Assembly (NCBI GenBank): GCA_018004645.1
Contig: JAGNBV010000023.1
Coordinates: 1-33,482 of the forward strand
DNA: 33,482 bases
DNA from: Bacteroidales bacterium
Lineage (GTDB): Bacteria > Bacteroidota > Bacteroidia > Bacteroidales > CAIWKO01
Direction: 5' to 3'
The notes below the pieces were generated by a model. The model was not told the DNA's origin. It was given only the letters and a program-made list of their open reading frames with translations, and searched no databases. Shown here one piece after another: positions 31,261 through 33,482 of this stretch. How positions within the stretch are numbered: position 1 is the stretch's first letter; each line of letters begins with the position of its first letter. Both the position numbers and the translations under genes were made by a program.

Positions 31261-33039
31261 ATGAATAAGGGTAAAAAAACGATAGAACGCCTGCTTGTCT
31301 GGAGATTAAAACACCTCAGCGATCGAAATTTTCTTATGATTTTGAGTGTTTTTTGTGGTTTTATCTCCGGTATTTTTGCCGTATTTACCAAAAACCTGGT
31401 ATTTTTTATCGAAAGCCTTACCCTCTTTGATAAAAATCCGGGGCAACTTCATTATGAATACTTTTTCTACCCGATAATTGGCATTTGGCTTACCATTTTG
31501 TTTAAGAAGTATGTGGTAAAAAAACAGTTAATTTACGGCATCCCCGGAGTGTTGCGGTCCATTTCAAGGGAAAGCGGGTATATGTCGCCAAAAAGTATTT
31601 ATTCGCCGGCTGTTGCCAGTTCCATCACCCTGGGTTTTGGCGGATCTGTGGGTATGGAAGGCCCTGCAGTGAACATGGGCGGAGCCATTGGTTCCAACGT
31701 GGGGCGCTGGCTTGGGTTGAAATATAATCATATCGTGTTGCTCATGGCTTGCGGGTCCGCAGCAGCCATTGCCGGCCTGTTTAAAGCTCCCATCGCGGGA
31801 GTGGTGCTTGCCCTGGAGGTGCTGATGATCGACTTGTCCCTGGCCTCGCTGGTGCCGCTGCTCATCGCTGCGGTAACCGGAACTCTCACCTCCTATTTTT
31901 TTCTGGGACAAAACAATATTTATAGCATTGCTCCTTTTGATCCTATTGATTTTTCCAACCTGCTGTTTTTTGCTGTTCTGGGAATTTTTTGCGGGTTTAT
32001 CTCGGTATATTTTACCCGGGTATTGAAATTCTTTGATAAGCATTTAAATAAAATAAAAAACACCTATATCAGGCTGTTTGTTGGAGGGGGCATACTTGGC
32101 GGCCTGATTTTATTGTTGCCGTCACTCTATGGTGAAGGATATCACCAGATAAACCAATGTCTGAGAGGAAATTATGATTTTGTGTTCGGAAACAATCCTT
32201 TTGGCTTTTTGGGCAACGGCGTAGGTGCGGCCATTATCTTACTCGCTGCCATCATCATTTTTAAAGTGATTGCCACCTCGCTCACATTCAGCGCCGGAGG
32301 TGTGGGCGGTATTTTTGGCCCCACGCTTTTTTTGGGTGCCGTAACAGGACTTTTGTTTGCCCTGCTGGTTGGTTTTCTGGATATCAAAGAGTTGCCCGCC
32401 ACCAAATTTGCCCTGGCCGGCATGACCGGCTTGCTGGCAGGAGTAATGCACGCGCCACTGACCGGCATATTTCTTATTGCCGAGATTACCGGAGGCTACC
32501 AGATGATAATTCCGCTGATTATCACCGCTTCCATCTCATACCTGACGATAAGGTCCTTTATCCCCTATTCGGTGGACGCCATAGAACTTGCTGAAAAAGG
32601 CGAACTGATAACACATGATAAAGACAAATCGGTACTGAACCTGATGAAAATTGACAAACTCATTGAAACCAATTTCATTACAGTGTCGCCCGATGATTAT
32701 CTTGGGCAACTGGTAAAGGTAATTGCGCGTTCTGAACGTAATATTTTTCCGGTGGTTGACAAAGAGAACAATCTGCTGGGCATCATCTTTCTTAATGATA
32801 TCCGGGGCGTTATTTTTAATCAGGCCTTGTACGGTAAATTATTTGTCCATAATCTGATGTTTATGCCTTCGCCCCTGGTGGATCCCGACGAATCGATGGA
32901 GGATGTGGCTATGAAATTTGAAAAAACGGATAACTATAACCTTCCCGTGGTAAAAGACGGAAAATATTTAGGATTTGTGTCGCGGGCAAATTTCTTTTCG
33001 CAGTACCGGCAAATGGTTAAACAATTTTCAGAGGACTGA
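31261..33039 (+). CDS. CLC-family chloride channel/transporter with C-terminal CBS pair
   Basis: 592 residues. The membrane part (to about 445) shows the CLC anion-path motifs: YGIPGVL (first, GSGIP-like, with Tyr where the Ser that coordinates chloride usually is), GSVGMEGPAVNMGGAIGS (second, with the gating glutamate), GGVGGIFGPTLFLGA (third), and GGYQMIIPLI with the conserved tyrosine. At FKAPIAGVVLALEVLMIDL the second glutamate used for proton exchange in E. coli ClcA is a valine, as in animal channels. Two CBS domains follow (about 460-590), as in proteins gated by nucleotides or ionic strength. It ends one base before umuD. Confidence 0.92.
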   Translation: MNKGKKTIERLLVWRLKHLSDRNFLMILSVFCGFISGIFAVFTKNLVFFIESLTLFDKNPGQLHYEYFFYPIIGIWLTILFKKYVVKKQLIYGIPGVLRSISRESGYMSPKSIYSPAVASSITLGFGGSVGMEGPAVNMGGAIGSNVGRWLGLKYNHIVLLMACGSAAAIAGLFKAPIAGVVLALEVLMIDLSLASLVPLLIAAVTGTLTSYFFLGQNNIYSIAPFDPIDFSNLLFFAVLGIFCGFISVYFTRVLKFFDKHLNKIKNTYIRLFVGGGILGGLILLLPSLYGEGYHQINQCLRGNYDFVFGNNPFGFLGNGVGAAIILLAAIIIFKVIATSLTFSAGGVGGIFGPTLFLGAVTGLLFALLVGFLDIKELPATKFALAGMTGLLAGVMHAPLTGIFLIAEITGGYQMIIPLIITASISYLTIRSFIPYSVDAIELAEKGELITHDKDKSVLNLMKIDKLIETNFITVSPDDYLGQLVKVIARSERNIFPVVDKENNLLGIIFLNDIRGVIFNQALYGKLFVHNLMFMPSPLVDPDESMEDVAMKFEKTDNYNLPVVKDGKYLGFVSRANFFSQYRQMVKQFSED

Positions 33040-33040
33040 A

Positions 33041-33482
33041 ATGAAAAAAAAGTCAAAAAACGCTTTGGAGGTTTTTGTGCCGGCAACATCGGAAAAGCTT
33101 CCGTTACCGCTTTATGTGGCTAAAATTTCGGCGGGTTTTCCTTCCCCCGCTGAAGATTATATTGAACGCAAACTCGACATGAACGAATACCTGATAAAAA
33201 ACCCTTCGGCGACTTTTTTTGTAAAAGTGTCGGGGCAATCCATGATCAACGCGGGTATCCACGATGGCGATATTTTGGTGGTGGACCGTTCACTGGATGC
33301 CGCCGACAACAGGATAGTGATAGCGGTAATTAACGGGGAGTTTACCGTGAAACGCCTGATGAAAAAAAACAACAAATTGTTTCTTGTACCTGAAAATGAA
33401 AACTTTAACCCGATAGAGATCAACGATACCATGGATGCGTCCATCTGGGGCGTGGTCACCTACACCATTCACAAACTGCGGT
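33041..33482 (+). CDS. umuD: UmuD-like S24 peptidase/DNA polymerase V subunit, 3' end cut by window
   Basis: 147 codons visible, nearly the full UmuD length. Self-cleaving SOS protein whose cut form joins UmuC as DNA polymerase V. Signs: AKISAGFPSPAEDYIE with the Ala31-Gly32 cleavage site, VKVSGQSMINAGIHDGDILV with nucleophile Ser67, and GEFTVKRL with Lys104; the Ser-Lys spacing of 37 equals that of E. coli UmuD (60 and 97). The N-terminal arm is short and has no DNA-binding domain, which excludes LexA. AGAGGA lies 5 bases before the ATG and only one base separates it from the CLC gene. umuC is expected just beyond the window. No LexA-type operator was recognised upstream. Confidence 0.9.
   Translation, partial: MKKKSKNALEVFVPATSEKLPLPLYVAKISAGFPSPAEDYIERKLDMNEYLIKNPSATFFVKVSGQSMINAGIHDGDILVVDRSLDAADNRIVIAVINGEFTVKRLMKKNNKLFLVPENENFNPIEINDTMDASIWGVVTYTIHKLR

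Overview
The window looks like a contig piece from a member of the Bacteroidota. The evidence is type IX secretion (T9SS) cargo with both type A and type B C-terminal sorting domains, a PorP/SprF family protein, several matches to the Bacteroidota promoter consensus (TTTG, about 20 bp, TAnnTTTG), few clear Shine-Dalgarno sites, and typical gene order (purD-DUF6427 type protein, Wzx-dut, acpP-fabF-rnc). Names are family assignments made by reading the protein sequences; no database search was run. I saw no tRNA, rRNA, CRISPR array or prophage.

Layout. (1) 1-300: the 5' part of an IS200-type transposase gene on the minus strand, cut by the window edge, with its end hairpin. (2) 440-1177: a secreted propeller-like protein. 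(3) 9488 down to 1184, minus strand: a tight four-gene unit with a large T9SS-sorted papain-like protein, an MBOAT O-acetyltransferase (AlgI type), an AlgX/DHHW-like SGNH protein and a GT-C-like membrane protein. It probably builds and O-acetylates a surface glycan. (4) 9597-12871: rdgB, a small outer-membrane-like protein, a SpoU/TrmH methyltransferase and a DUF4349 lipoprotein. Three related long palindromes sit in consecutive gaps here, followed by a MITE-like element. (5) 13313-18226, plus strand: a compact five-gene unit with a membrane protein, a winged-helix regulator, a 929-aa DUF4173-like membrane protein fused to leucine-rich repeats, and two small membrane proteins. This is the best candidate for a poorly described system. 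(6) 18227-19444: a terminator-like hairpin, a second MITE-like element and two small exported minus-strand proteins, one with a CxxC redox motif. (7) 19686-23881: a T9SS type B CotH-kinase-family protein overlapping a PorP/SprF gene, a probable cargo and translocon-adaptor pair. (8) 23995-33482: purD, a DUF6427-like membrane protein, an opposing CHAP-like secreted protein, a Wzx-like flippase, dut, acpP, fabF, rnc, a CLC chloride protein with CBS domains, and umuD cut by the window end.

Most notable points: rnc follows the fabF stop codon in the same frame and has no ATG/GTG/TTG before its conserved N-terminus; a three-copy palindrome family; the LRR-DUF4173 operon with its own regulator; a T9SS papain-like protein with an atypical active-site motif heading an O-acetylation operon.
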